Assembly (NCBI GenBank): GCA_001772335.1
Contig: METM01000014.1
Span: forward strand, 1-37,951
Source: a candidate division WOR-1 bacterium RIFCSPHIGHO2_01_FULL_53_15
GTDB taxonomy: Bacteria; Margulisbacteria; WOR-1; O2-12-FULL-45-9; XYB2-FULL-48-7
Reading direction: 5' to 3'
DNA length: 37,951 nt
Part shown: in pieces, positions 8,688 through 16,601 of the stretch
Numbering within the stretch: position 1 is the stretch's first letter
Layout of the letters: the number at the start of each line of letters is the position of its first letter
The notes under the pieces: generated by a model
Seen by the model: only the letters and a program-made list of their open reading frames with translations
Databases searched by the model: none
Told to the model about the DNA's origin: nothing
Translations under genes and position numbers: made by a program

Positions 8688-9235
8688 CCGAAGAAGAGAT
8701 ACTGATCAAAGTCCTCAACTCACTCAACGCGCTTGACCTCCCTTACGCGTTAACCGGCGGCCTGGCGGTCAGTTTTTACGGCCGCCCCCGCTCCACCCAT
8801 GATTTTGACCTGGTCATTCAGGTCCCGTCAAAGCCCGGCGCGACAAAACAACTCTTAAAGATTTTCGGGAAAGATTTTTACATCAGTGAAGAAGGGCTGA
8901 TCGACGCCGTTCTGCACAAGACCATGTTCAATCTCGTCCATCACGAAACCGGCCTGAAGATCGATCTCTGGATCCTAAAAGACGAAGCTTATGACCGGGA
9001 GGCGTTTGGCCGCCGAAAAAAGCTGAAAGCGCTCGGCACGGAGATCTTCGTCCTTTCGGCCGAAGACATGATGATCAATAAGCTTCTGTGGCATAAAGTC
9101 TCCGATCTCCAGAAACATTTTAACGACGCTAAAGGCATCTATGAAGTTCAAAAAGACAAACTTGACCTGGACTATCTAAAAAAATGGGCACTTAAACTTT
9201 CAATTTACGACATATATAAAAGGCTGGCTGGCTGA
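8684..9235 (+). CDS. AbiEii-like/DUF6036-type nucleotidyltransferase
   Basis: This 183-residue protein carries the minimal nucleotidyltransferase signature: ALTGGLAVSFYGRPR (residues about 22-36), then THDFDLVI with paired metal-binding acids (DFD). A further acidic strand LKIDLWIL follows about 50 residues later, and VLSAEDMMINKLLWHK matches the conserved helix of AbiEii-type enzymes. Members of this fold include type IV toxins that pyrophosphorylate or nucleotidylate tRNA. It overlaps the 63-residue gene by 4 nt and ends 1 nt before coaX. A toxin role is likely but not provable here; an RNA-modifying enzyme is an alternative. Confidence 0.75.
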   Translation: MTEEEILIKVLNSLNALDLPYALTGGLAVSFYGRPRSTHDFDLVIQVPSKPGATKQLLKIFGKDFYISEEGLIDAVLHKTMFNLVHHETGLKIDLWILKDEAYDREAFGRRKKLKALGTEIFVLSAEDMMINKLLWHKVSDLQKHFNDAKGIYEVQKDKLDLDYLKKWALKLSIYDIYKRLAG

Positions 9236-9236
9236 T

Positions 9237-10001
9237 ATGGTTCTCGCAATTGATGTCGGCAATACGACGATCCACTTTGGCTTGTCCAGCGGGAAGAAGC
9301 TGGTCAGGGAGTGGCGCGTGGGGACGGATAGGGTATCAGGGGATCAGGGGATCAGGAAGTGGCTATCAGGATATCGGGATATCAGGCAAGTCATAGTTTC
9401 TTCCGTCGTGCCGCGAGTGAGCAAACTCCTCAAGAATAGATTTCCCAACGCTCTTTTTGTGAACCATAAGAATGTCGGGCTGAAAGTTAAAGTCGCAAAG
9501 CCCGCGCAGGTGGGCGCCGACCGGCTGGTCAATGCGCTGGCCGCGCACAAGCTCTACGGCGGGCCGGCGATCATTGTCGATTTTGGGACGGCGACGACTT
9601 TTGACGTCATCAATTCAAAAGGCGACTATTTGGGCGGAGCCATTGCGCCGGGCTTGGAGCTGTCGCGAGAAATTTTGCACGAGCGGACGGCCCAACTACC
9701 GAGAATTGAGATAAAGGCGCCGAAAAACGTGATCGGCAAGAACACCGTCGAAGCGATGCAAAGCGGGCTGGTGTTTGGATATGTGTCTCTGGTGGAAGGC
9801 ATGGTAGCTCGGATAAAATACGAAATACGAAACTCTAAATACGAAACAAATTCGAAATCCAAAATAACAAATTCGAAACTCAAAGTGATCGCAACCGGAG
9901 GGTTGGCGCCGCTCATTTGCAAGTATACCGGCGCAATTGATAGAATAGACACGAAACTGACGCTGGAAGGATTATTGCTGATCGGGAAAGAGCATGAGTG
10001 A
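9237..10001 (+). CDS. coaX: Type III pantothenate kinase
   Basis: CoaX phosphorylates pantothenate, the first step of coenzyme A synthesis. It is an ASKHA-fold enzyme needing a monovalent cation. All hallmarks are present: DVGNTTIHFG with Asp6 (phosphate 1), GADRLVNA with Asp95 (catalytic), VDFGTATTFD (residues 114-123), GGAIAPG (133-139) and ATGG (219-222). Length (254) is normal. Two segments are repeat-derived: residues 33-51, encoded by GATATCAGG-like repeats, and residues 192-216, encoded by TACGAAA-like repeats (RIKYEIRNSKYE...). The second falls between a helix and the ATGG strand, where an insertion can be tolerated. The 3' end overlaps lysS by 8 nt. Confidence 0.95.
   Translation: MVLAIDVGNTTIHFGLSSGKKLVREWRVGTDRVSGDQGIRKWLSGYRDIRQVIVSSVVPRVSKLLKNRFPNALFVNHKNVGLKVKVAKPAQVGADRLVNALAAHKLYGGPAIIVDFGTATTFDVINSKGDYLGGAIAPGLELSREILHERTAQLPRIEIKAPKNVIGKNTVEAMQSGLVFGYVSLVEGMVARIKYEIRNSKYETNSKSKITNSKLKVIATGGLAPLICKYTGAIDRIDTKLTLEGLLLIGKEHE
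9331..9387. repeat. Short-period repeat (GATATCAGG type) inside coaX
   Basis: GTATCAGG, GGATCAGG, GGATCAGG, GCTATCAGG, ATATCGGG and ATATCAGG follow one another in a 57-nt stretch read in frame as part of CoaX (residues about 32-51). Confidence 0.65.
9814..9883. repeat. Short-period repeat (ATACGAAAC type) inside coaX
   Basis: About 70 nt of A-rich words (AAATACGAAATACGAAAC, then AAATACGAAAC, AATTCGAAATCC, AATTCGAAACTC) are read in frame as residues 193-216. Composition is far more AT-rich than the flanking gene. Confidence 0.7.
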
Positions 10002-11514
10002 AGAATTAAGCGATCTGCTGAAAATAAGACGGGAAAAGATGGACGAATTCCGCGCCCAGGGGATGGAACCCTACCCTTACGAGTATAAAAAGACCCACTC
10101 GGCGGCGCAGGCGCTCGCAAAATACAAAGGCCTCAAAGAACACGAGGAGAGCCCGGAAGAGGTCTCGGTCGCCGGACGCCTTGTCTTGAAGCGCGGGCAC
10201 GGCAAGGCCGCTTTTGCCACCATCCAGGACGAAACGGGCCGGATCCAGATCTACGGCAAGCTCGACGCGATCGGCGAGCAGAAATACGCGCTCTACCAAA
10301 AGCTCGACATGGGCGACTTTGTCGGCGTCAAGGGCAAGGTTTTCAAGACCAAGACCGGCGAGATCACCATTCGTCTTTCGTCCTTCGTTCTTCTTTCCAA
10401 ATCGTTACATCCCCTGCCGGAAAAATGGCACGGCCTTCAGGACAAGGAGATCCGTTACCGCGAACGCTATGTCGACCTGATCGTTAATCCCGAGGTTAAG
10501 GACGTCTTCGTCAAACGGAGCAAGATAGTTTCGCTCATCCGCAAGTTCTTGGAGGCCAGGGGGTTCCTCGAGGTCGAAACCCCGATCCTCCATGTCATGC
10601 AGGGAGGGGCGGCGGCCACGCCTTTTGAGACATTCCACGACGCGCTCGGCCTGCCGCTTTTCATGCGGATAGCGCCGGAGCTTTATTTAAAACGCCTGCT
10701 CGTCGGCGGTTTTGAGAAGGTCTTTGAGATGGGCCGCGTCTTTCGCAACGAGGGGATGTCTTACAAGCACAACCCCGAATACACGATGATCGAGATCTAC
10801 CAGGCCTACGCTGATTATAACGACATAATGGACCTGACAGAAGAATTGGTTGTGACCGCGGCCAAAGAGGTGCTGGGGACGCTTGAGATCGAATTCCGGG
10901 GCGATAAGATCAACCTCGCTCCCCCCTGGAAAAGAATAACCCTCATCGACGCCCTTAAAAAAGAAGGGATTGATCTGGAAAAGAAGGATGAAGAGGGCAT
11001 AAGAAGAATAGCGAAGGCAAAGGGGATAGAGGGGGCGGAAGAGATCGGAGTTGGCAAGATCATCAACGTCCTCTACGACAAGTTCGTCGAGCCGAACCTG
11101 CGCCAGCCGACATTCATCATCGACCATCCCTTGGAAACATCGCCACTGGCCAAGAAGCACCGCAGCAAAGCCGGGGAAGTTGAGCGGTTTGAGCTGATCA
11201 TCGCCGGCATGGAGCTGGCCAACGCATTCTCCGAGCTCAACGACCCGGTTGACCAGCGGGAACGGCTCAAGAAGCAGGCCGAATTGAAAGCAGCCGGCGA
11301 CCTCGAAGCCGAATCGATGGACGAGGATTTCCTGCGCGCCCTCGAATACGGCATGCCGCCAGCCGGGGGCCTGGGCATCGGCATCGACCGCCTCGTCATG
11401 ATCCTGACCAACCAGGCCTCGATCCGCGACGTCCTCTTCTTCCCGCACATGAAGCCCATCGCCGCCGCCAAGCCCAAAGAAGAAGAAATGCGAGCTCTGG
11501 ATGAAAGTAACTGA
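9994..11514 (+). CDS. lysS: Class II lysyl-tRNA synthetase
   Basis: This 506-residue enzyme attaches lysine to tRNA-Lys. The N-terminal OB-fold anticodon-binding domain (residues about 56-150) contains VAGRLVLKRGHGKAAFATIQD. The class II catalytic domain has motif 1 around FLEARGFLEVETPIL, motif 2 FRNEGMSYKHNPEYTMIE (residues about 250-267) and motif 3 GGLGIGIDRLVM (about 458-469). Lys-specific elements such as EFFRNEG-like context and the ANAFSELNDPVDQRER segment are present. Length is typical. The start overlaps the coaX end by 8 nt and the 3' end overlaps metF by 14 nt, indicating one operon. Confidence 0.97.
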   Translation: MSEELSDLLKIRREKMDEFRAQGMEPYPYEYKKTHSAAQALAKYKGLKEHEESPEEVSVAGRLVLKRGHGKAAFATIQDETGRIQIYGKLDAIGEQKYALYQKLDMGDFVGVKGKVFKTKTGEITIRLSSFVLLSKSLHPLPEKWHGLQDKEIRYRERYVDLIVNPEVKDVFVKRSKIVSLIRKFLEARGFLEVETPILHVMQGGAAATPFETFHDALGLPLFMRIAPELYLKRLLVGGFEKVFEMGRVFRNEGMSYKHNPEYTMIEIYQAYADYNDIMDLTEELVVTAAKEVLGTLEIEFRGDKINLAPPWKRITLIDALKKEGIDLEKKDEEGIRRIAKAKGIEGAEEIGVGKIINVLYDKFVEPNLRQPTFIIDHPLETSPLAKKHRSKAGEVERFELIIAGMELANAFSELNDPVDQRERLKKQAELKAAGDLEAESMDEDFLRALEYGMPPAGGLGIGIDRLVMILTNQASIRDVLFFPHMKPIAAAKPKEEEMRALDESN

Positions 11515-12346
11515 AGCATTCAAGAAAGCGGCCCCCGCTCTCTCCTTTGAATTCTTCCCGCCCAAAACCCCGGAGCAGGAAGAGCATCTCTTTGATGTGA
11601 TCGGCAAGCTCAAGGCCTTTAAACCAGATTTTGTCTCAGTCACCTACGGCGCGATGGGAACGACACGGGAGAAGACGTTCCACTGGGTTGAAACGATAAA
11701 AAATAAATTTAAGATCGAGCCGGTCGCCCACCTCACCTGCGTGGCGGCCTCAAAAAAGGATATCGCTGGCCAGCTCGACCAACTGGATAAGATCGGGATC
11801 GAGAATATCCTCGCCCTGCGCGGCGACCCGCCGGAAGGAACGACCGAGTTTGTGCCACCGGCCGACGGGTTTAAGTTCGCCAGGGACCTAATTCGGCTCA
11901 TCAAAGAAAAGAAACCGGGATTTTGCCTCGGGGCGGCCGCCTTTCCGGAAAACACAGCCAGCCTCGCATATTTAAAAGAAAAGATCGAGGCTGGGGCCGA
12001 GTACGCCATCACCCAGCTCTTCTTCGACAACCGCTACTATTTTGAATATGTGGAAAAAGCCAGAAAAGCCGGCCTCAGCATCCCGATCGTCCCCGGCCTC
12101 ATGACGATCACTAACCTTAAGCAGATCAAGAGATTAACAAAAGTTTGCGGCGCGACGATCCCGGAGCCGCTGCTAAAGAAACTCGAGGCGCTTGACGGAG
12201 ACACCGAAGCCATTCACAAGCTCGGGGCGGAACACACGCTTGCGCAGGCGCGGGAACTGATCAAAGCCGGCGCGCCGGGGCTTCACTTCTTCGTCATGAA
12301 CCAGGCGGAACCTATTGCCCAAATATTAAAACAGCTCGCTCGTTGA
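11501..12346 (+). CDS. metF: 5,10-methylenetetrahydrofolate reductase
   Basis: MetF is a flavin-dependent TIM-barrel enzyme that makes 5-methyl-THF, for methionine synthesis or, reversed, for the Wood-Ljungdahl pathway. Conserved segments are SFEFFPPK with catalytic Glu17, VSVTYGAMG, LALRGDPPEG (the family Asp), AITQLFFDN, PIVPGLMTITN and GLHFFVMN at the end. At 281 residues it is the bacterial catalytic-domain length, without a eukaryotic regulatory domain. The start is buried in the end of lysS (14-nt overlap) without a strong SD, suggesting translational coupling. The 3' end overlaps the convergent lnt gene by 35 nt. Confidence 0.95.
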   Translation: MKVTEAFKKAAPALSFEFFPPKTPEQEEHLFDVIGKLKAFKPDFVSVTYGAMGTTREKTFHWVETIKNKFKIEPVAHLTCVAASKKDIAGQLDQLDKIGIENILALRGDPPEGTTEFVPPADGFKFARDLIRLIKEKKPGFCLGAAAFPENTASLAYLKEKIEAGAEYAITQLFFDNRYYFEYVEKARKAGLSIPIVPGLMTITNLKQIKRLTKVCGATIPEPLLKKLEALDGDTEAIHKLGAEHTLAQARELIKAGAPGLHFFVMNQAEPIAQILKQLAR

Positions 12347-13697
12347 GCTTGGTCCTCTTCAAAACCCGCCCGTAAGGATCGATGACCGCCGAGATCCCCG
12401 TGTTGCCGACCTGGACAAAATATTTGCGGTTCTCGATGGCGCGAAAGATGCCGTTCTCCAGATGCTGATAGGGCGCGGCCGAATCGCCGAACCAGCCGTC
12501 GTTCGTGATCGTCAGTATGAAGTCGGCGTCGCGCGCCCGCTTCTTCATCAAACCCGGGAAAGTCGATTCAAAGCAGATGGCCGGCGCGATCTTGTAACCC
12601 GCGGCAGAAAGCGGTCCCGAGTAAGAACCGAATTCAAAATCACCCTCAAAATAGCCGGTCGGCTTGAGGAGCGGCAAGAGAATTGCCTTGAACGGCAGAT
12701 ACTCGCCGAACGGCACCAGATGCTCTTTGTCGTAGCGCGAATAAGGGCCGGTTTGCGGATCGAGCGAGACCATCGAATTGAATATCCTGTTCCCTTCGTA
12801 ATGAGGCGCGCCGATGATGAACCAGGCCGCTAACTCTTTCACCAGCTCTTTTAACTTTGGGAAATAGACCGGGTCGCGCAGAATGTAAGTAAAGATCGCC
12901 GTCTCGGGCCAGATGATGATCTCGGGCTTCTCCTTGGCCGCCTGCCGGCTCATATCCTCGTGGATCGAGAAAATCAGGGGCACTTTGGCCGGGTTGAGCT
13001 TGTCGAATTGGTCAATGTTGGGTTGGATGAGGGCCAGCTTGGGAAGGGTAACGGGTAATGCGTAACGCGTAATGCGAATTCCGTAGAGAGAACTTGCCAC
13101 AACCAGAAACAAGGCAACAGCAAGAAACATGGCGGCAGTCTTCCGATCTCGATTCGCGGGTGAGGGCAAAACCGCGGCCAGTGCCGCATTGAAGAAAACA
13201 ACCAGAAAGCTCACGCCATAGACGCCGGCAAACGAGGCGATCTGGATGAGAGGGAGGAACGGCGCCTGGGTGTAGCCGACGCCGCCGGCCGAGACGCCGA
13301 AGGGGCCGAGGGAGCGGAGCCATTCGATGGCGAGCCAGAGGAGAGACATCGTAACGGGTAATGCGTAACGCGTAATGCGTAATTTGAAAGCAGAAAGTTG
13401 AAAGTAGAAAATAGAAAATAGGATGATAAACACGGACTGGAAGAGAGCCAACGCGAGCCAACCGATTACCACCCACCACCCCGCAAAGCGGAAGAGAGAC
13501 GTGATCCAAAACAGGTTGATACCAAAAAAGACGAGGCCGAAGGCAAAGGCGCAGGCGGAGGATTCTTTGAGGTTCTTGGCATTATTGAGCGCGTAAAAGA
13601 AAGGGACAAGCGCGATCCAGGCGAGCCACCAAAGCGAGAACTTCGGAAACGCCAGACCAAGAAGCACACCTGATATTATTGAATAGATACTGTACAT
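12312..13697 (-). CDS. lnt: Apolipoprotein N-acyltransferase
   Basis: Lnt adds the third acyl chain to lipoproteins at the inner membrane, a prerequisite for Lol-type export. The N-terminal half (residues 1-210) has multiple hydrophobic segments. The C-terminal nitrilase domain has the triad Glu265 (IIWPETAIF), Lys324 (RYDKEHLVPFGEYLPF) and Cys375 (APAICFEST), close to E. coli positions 267/335/387. Length (461) is slightly short. Two in-frame repeat segments encode ITRYALPVT, at residues 107-116 and 208-217, both in loops between membrane segments or before the catalytic domain. The start lies inside the end of the upstream lipoprotein gene (22-nt overlap); the 3' end overlaps metF on the opposite strand. 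Confidence 0.95.
   Translation of the reverse strand: MYSIYSIISGVLLGLAFPKFSLWWLAWIALVPFFYALNNAKNLKESSACAFAFGLVFFGINLFWITSLFRFAGWWVVIGWLALALFQSVFIILFSIFYFQLSAFKLRITRYALPVTMSLLWLAIEWLRSLGPFGVSAGGVGYTQAPFLPLIQIASFAGVYGVSFLVVFFNAALAAVLPSPANRDRKTAAMFLAVALFLVVASSLYGIRITRYALPVTLPKLALIQPNIDQFDKLNPAKVPLIFSIHEDMSRQAAKEKPEIIIWPETAIFTYILRDPVYFPKLKELVKELAAWFIIGAPHYEGNRIFNSMVSLDPQTGPYSRYDKEHLVPFGEYLPFKAILLPLLKPTGYFEGDFEFGSYSGPLSAAGYKIAPAICFESTFPGLMKKRARDADFILTITNDGWFGDSAAPYQHLENGIFRAIENRKYFVQVGNTGISAVIDPYGRVLKRTKLNERAVLIFGQ
13048..13076. repeat. GTAACG repeat copy 1 inside lnt
   Basis: A 29-nt stretch starting GTAACGGGTAATGCG is identical to the copy at 13351-13379. It is read in frame (minus strand) as ITRYALPVT. 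Confidence 0.8.
13351..13422. repeat. GTAACG repeat copy 2 plus GAAAGTAGAAAATAG tract inside lnt
   Basis: The first 29 nt are identical to 13048-13076. They are followed by A-rich words GAAAGCAGAAAGTTGAAAGTAGAAAATAGAAAATAG (13386-13420), read in frame as the hydrophobic IFYFQLSAFK segment. Two short-period repeat types thus sit end to end in one gene. Confidence 0.75.
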
Positions 13698-14317
13698 TTT
13701 AGTATGTCCGTCGCGGCGTCGAGGGAGAGATTCTCCTCGTCGGTGATGGTAATGGCCGAACTGACTACCTTCGAGATATAGGCGTTAGTCGATGTCAGGC
13801 GGTCGGCCGGCAGTTTCGGCTGGTCGGTCTGCCAGGGGACGCTCAAGAAGTCAAAATAGATCGTGCTCGGGATCGAGGCGCCGAAGATTCGGCTCAATCG
13901 AAAGTTAAAAGTGATCTTAGTCGAGGGCTCGCCCAAGGTCGAGATCGATTCCCGTGTTATCGTCACACCTTCAACGAATGGGCCGGCAACGGAGAAAAAG
14001 CCCCCCGGCTCGACCGCGATATAGCCGCTCCAGGTCGAATAATAGTTCGTGTAATAATCAGTGATCGAACCGAGCAGCGGCGTTGTCCCCGGCTCGATGA
14101 GCTCATAACTGATGTTGTCCGGCGGCGGATAAGGGACTTTGAATACCGGATCGGAAGATAAGACCATGAAGTAGCGGTTGGCGGTCGCCTCCATAGTGCC
14201 GCGCAGGGTCACTTCAACGACCATCTGATCGCCGTAAGTAACTATCGTGGTTACTGTCTTCGCGCAACCAGCAATGAACAACCAACAAACCAACAAACCA
14301 ACAAACCACTTACTCAC
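13676..14317 (-). CDS. Lipoprotein of unknown function
   Basis: The supported start is GTG at 14317, preceded by AGGAG with 8-nt spacing. A longer frame reaching 14446 is only the shadow of the upstream lptD end. The 214-residue product begins with a lipoprotein signal peptide (SKWFVGLLVCWLFIAGC) whose lipid-anchored Cys follows FIAG. The signal peptide is itself encoded by a TTTGTTGG repeat. The mature part is beta-rich (MVVEVTLRGTMEATANRYFMVL, STKITFNFRLSRIF) without a family I recognise. It sits between lptD and lnt in an envelope-biogenesis operon, so a role in outer-membrane assembly is plausible but unproven. Confidence 0.75.
   Translation of the reverse strand: MSKWFVGLLVCWLFIAGCAKTVTTIVTYGDQMVVEVTLRGTMEATANRYFMVLSSDPVFKVPYPPPDNISYELIEPGTTPLLGSITDYYTNYYSTWSGYIAVEPGGFFSVAGPFVEGVTITRESISTLGEPSTKITFNFRLSRIFGASIPSTIYFDFLSVPWQTDQPKLPADRLTSTNAYISKVVSSAITITDEENLSLDAATDILKCTVSIQ
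14281..14310. repeat. TTTGTTGG repeat encoding a signal peptide
   Basis: Three CCAACAAA units (minus strand TTTGTTGG) plus degenerate flanks encode the hydrophobic core FVGLLVCWLF of the downstream lipoprotein. Confidence 0.7.
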
Positions 14318-14318
14318 G

Positions 14319-16601
14319 TTAATATCTCCTGACCTCGCCGACGGGATTGAGCAGATTGAGCTGGCGCTCGAAGCCCTCGTAATAGAAGCCGCGGCCGCTG
14401 CCGAAACCGACCGGCTCGCCCGGCAGGGCCTTGAGGGAAAAGACAAAACTGTATTCCTTGCGGTAATCGGAATAGGTGAACCTCATCTCCCAGCAGTGCA
14501 GGTCCTTGACCACCATTATATCACGCACCTTGAATTCCTTTGTCGCCGCGTCATAGACCTGGCTGAAGCGCAGGTGGACCTGATTGGGCTCGTCGCGCAG
14601 GAAATAGAGATCGTGGAGCGCGCTCCCCGTCTGCAGCCCCGCGCCGTTCAGATCCTGGTTGATTGAGAGCTGAAGATTATAGTCGCGGGCCGGAAGAAGC
14701 ATCAGGCCGGCCACTAACATTTTGTAGCGCGTGTTCTCGATGTCCCAGCCGGTCGTCAGGTTGAAACTGGCGCGGGGATCAGGCGTCACTCTCAGATTGG
14801 TCATCACGTCATAATACCTGTTGGCCTGCCAGTTGTGGCCGCCGTCGATCGTCCAATTGAATTTGTCGAGATAATAAAACGTCAGCCTCTCCCTGATGTC
14901 GTGGTAGCTCGTCCCCAATTTGTCGAAGAAGAACGGCGTGTTGCCGTCCGTGTAGCCCTGGCGCAGATCAATGTTGTTGCGGAAAAAGGAGGTCGCGTTC
15001 GTCTGCAGGGAGGCCGACTCGCGCAGGGCATAGAGCTGGTCGCCCGGGCCGTAGAGGAACTGGTCGACGCCGGCCCCCAGCGTGAGAACCGATAAGCCCG
15101 CTGGTATGCTGCGCGAAGCGTTGAGCGTCGTGCGGTAGCGGGCGGCGCTGTAATCGCGGTTGCCGCCTAACTCGGGGACGTTCTTCACTTCGCGATAATA
15201 GCCGTAACCGAAGATCGACTGCAAGCTGAAGAGCTTGAGGTCGACCGAATTCGGCGCGATCTCGATCTCGGGGTGTTTTTCAAGATGTTCATAGCGGCTG
15301 GCGCCGGGATAGTTGTTCTGACGCAGGTCGACCAGCCAGTTCTCGCTGTAGCGCCAGGAATAATTCGGCTCGCGGCCGTTGAACTCGATCTGCGGCTCGA
15401 CCTTCTCTTCGCCGGAGTCGCCCGCCCCCGCCGTGCTGTGATAGTAATTTGTCGTCGTGGCAAAATTGATCCGGTCGCTTAACTGCTGGTTGAAGCTCAG
15501 ACGCTGCGACTTGCGCAGCCAGGCCGGGTCGCTCTGGCCGAACTCGTAATTGTAATAATAGTTGAGCGAGCCCCGCCCCGCCGAACGGTTGAATGTCAGG
15601 TTGTATCTGGCGTAATTTGAGGCGCGGTCGTCCAGCAGATTGAAGTTGAGCCCCCAGCGCTCCGCCGCCGCGTAATTGAGGCCGAGCCCGACCGCCGTCT
15701 GCTCGATGCGGCCGGCGGGGATACGGTAGGTCGAGACATAGCTCTGGTTGAATTTGAGTTCGGTGTTGGCATTGATCTGTTTGCGGTGATCGATCTTTTC
15801 GATCCAGTCGGAGAGCCCGGTATCTTTCTCGTCGAGATGGTAGAGATAGAGGCCGCCCAGGCCCAGCGCCCCCAGGCCGTAAGGCGAATCGGTGCCGTAG
15901 CCGAGCCCCTTCTTCTCCATATAATCGAGGAGGAACATGCCGAGCGAATAGCCCCAGGCGGTCTTCAAATAATAGCCCTCAACCTCGTTGCGCCCGAACT
16001 GCCAATTCTTGCGCCGCCAGTCCTTGAGGTCGTAATAAAAATACGGCAGCCAGAGGACCGGGGCTTCGCCGACAAAGAGCGTGACGTTGCGGCCGGCCAG
16101 GTGGTCGTCGGGATAATAGCTGACCTGGTCGGCGGCGGCGAAAAAGTGCGGCTCCGCCCGCTCGCAGGTGGTGAGCTCGGCCGGCCCCCCCTGCATTTTA
16201 TGGCCCGCTTCGGATAAATGTCCGGCGTTAAAGAAAAGCTTACCCTTGAGCGCGGCCGGCGAAAGAGCGGATCTGAAGCCCTCGAATTTTGTCGACTCAT
16301 TTTCGGCGTCATAGACCAGCGTTTCGGCAGCCGCCGTGTAATCGGCGGCGAACATTTTGACGTTCCCCTCGGCAGTGGCGATATTTGTTTCCGAATCCAT
16401 GATCAGGCGATCGGATCGTATCGTGATCCCCTTGAGTTTGACCTCGACCGAGCCGGTCGCCTCGACCAGGCCCGTCTCTTCGTTAAATTTTAGGCGATCG
16501 GCTTTGATATTGGCCGGGATCTCTTTTTCGTCAGCGAGAACAGGGGAAAGGAACAAGAGAAGGAATAGGGAAAGGAAGAGGAATGAGGTGCGGCGGCGCA
16601 T
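14319..16601 (-). CDS. lptD: LPS-assembly outer-membrane protein LptD (OstA)
   Basis: LptD is the outer-membrane translocon that inserts lipopolysaccharide. Using ATG 16601 (TGATG overlap with the TPR gene; an upstream TTG is less likely) it has about 760 residues: a signal peptide (RRRTSFLFLSLFLLLFLSPVLA), then an LptA/OstA beta-jellyroll domain (residues about 30-150: IKADRLKFNEETGLVEATG, IRSDRLIMDSETNIATAEGNV). The linking TTCERAEPHFF and LWLPYFYYDL motifs typical of LptD follow, then a long beta-barrel rich in Tyr/Asn/Asp. Only the TTC Cys is obvious, so the disulfide scheme of E. coli LptD is probably absent. Its neighbours lptF/G and lnt support the call. Confidence 0.92.
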   Translation of the reverse strand: MRRRTSFLFLSLFLLLFLSPVLADEKEIPANIKADRLKFNEETGLVEATGSVEVKLKGITIRSDRLIMDSETNIATAEGNVKMFAADYTAAAETLVYDAENESTKFEGFRSALSPAALKGKLFFNAGHLSEAGHKMQGGPAELTTCERAEPHFFAAADQVSYYPDDHLAGRNVTLFVGEAPVLWLPYFYYDLKDWRRKNWQFGRNEVEGYYLKTAWGYSLGMFLLDYMEKKGLGYGTDSPYGLGALGLGGLYLYHLDEKDTGLSDWIEKIDHRKQINANTELKFNQSYVSTYRIPAGRIEQTAVGLGLNYAAAERWGLNFNLLDDRASNYARYNLTFNRSAGRGSLNYYYNYEFGQSDPAWLRKSQRLSFNQQLSDRINFATTTNYYHSTAGAGDSGEEKVEPQIEFNGREPNYSWRYSENWLVDLRQNNYPGASRYEHLEKHPEIEIAPNSVDLKLFSLQSIFGYGYYREVKNVPELGGNRDYSAARYRTTLNASRSIPAGLSVLTLGAGVDQFLYGPGDQLYALRESASLQTNATSFFRNNIDLRQGYTDGNTPFFFDKLGTSYHDIRERLTFYYLDKFNWTIDGGHNWQANRYYDVMTNLRVTPDPRASFNLTTGWDIENTRYKMLVAGLMLLPARDYNLQLSINQDLNGAGLQTGSALHDLYFLRDEPNQVHLRFSQVYDAATKEFKVRDIMVVKDLHCWEMRFTYSDYRKEYSFVFSLKALPGEPVGFGSGRGFYYEGFERQLNLLNPVGEVRRY

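Noticed and set aside
10687..11643. A 318-codon minus-strand frame opposite lysS
   Set aside because: It is a shadow of lysS; the lysS frame carries all class II synthetase motifs and the opposite frame resembles no family.
14318..14446. N-terminal extension of the lipoprotein gene to 14446
   Set aside because: The extension is the lptD 3' end read in another frame (Ser/Ala/Arg-rich). The GTG at 14317 has a proper AGGAG site and directly precedes a lipoprotein signal peptide.
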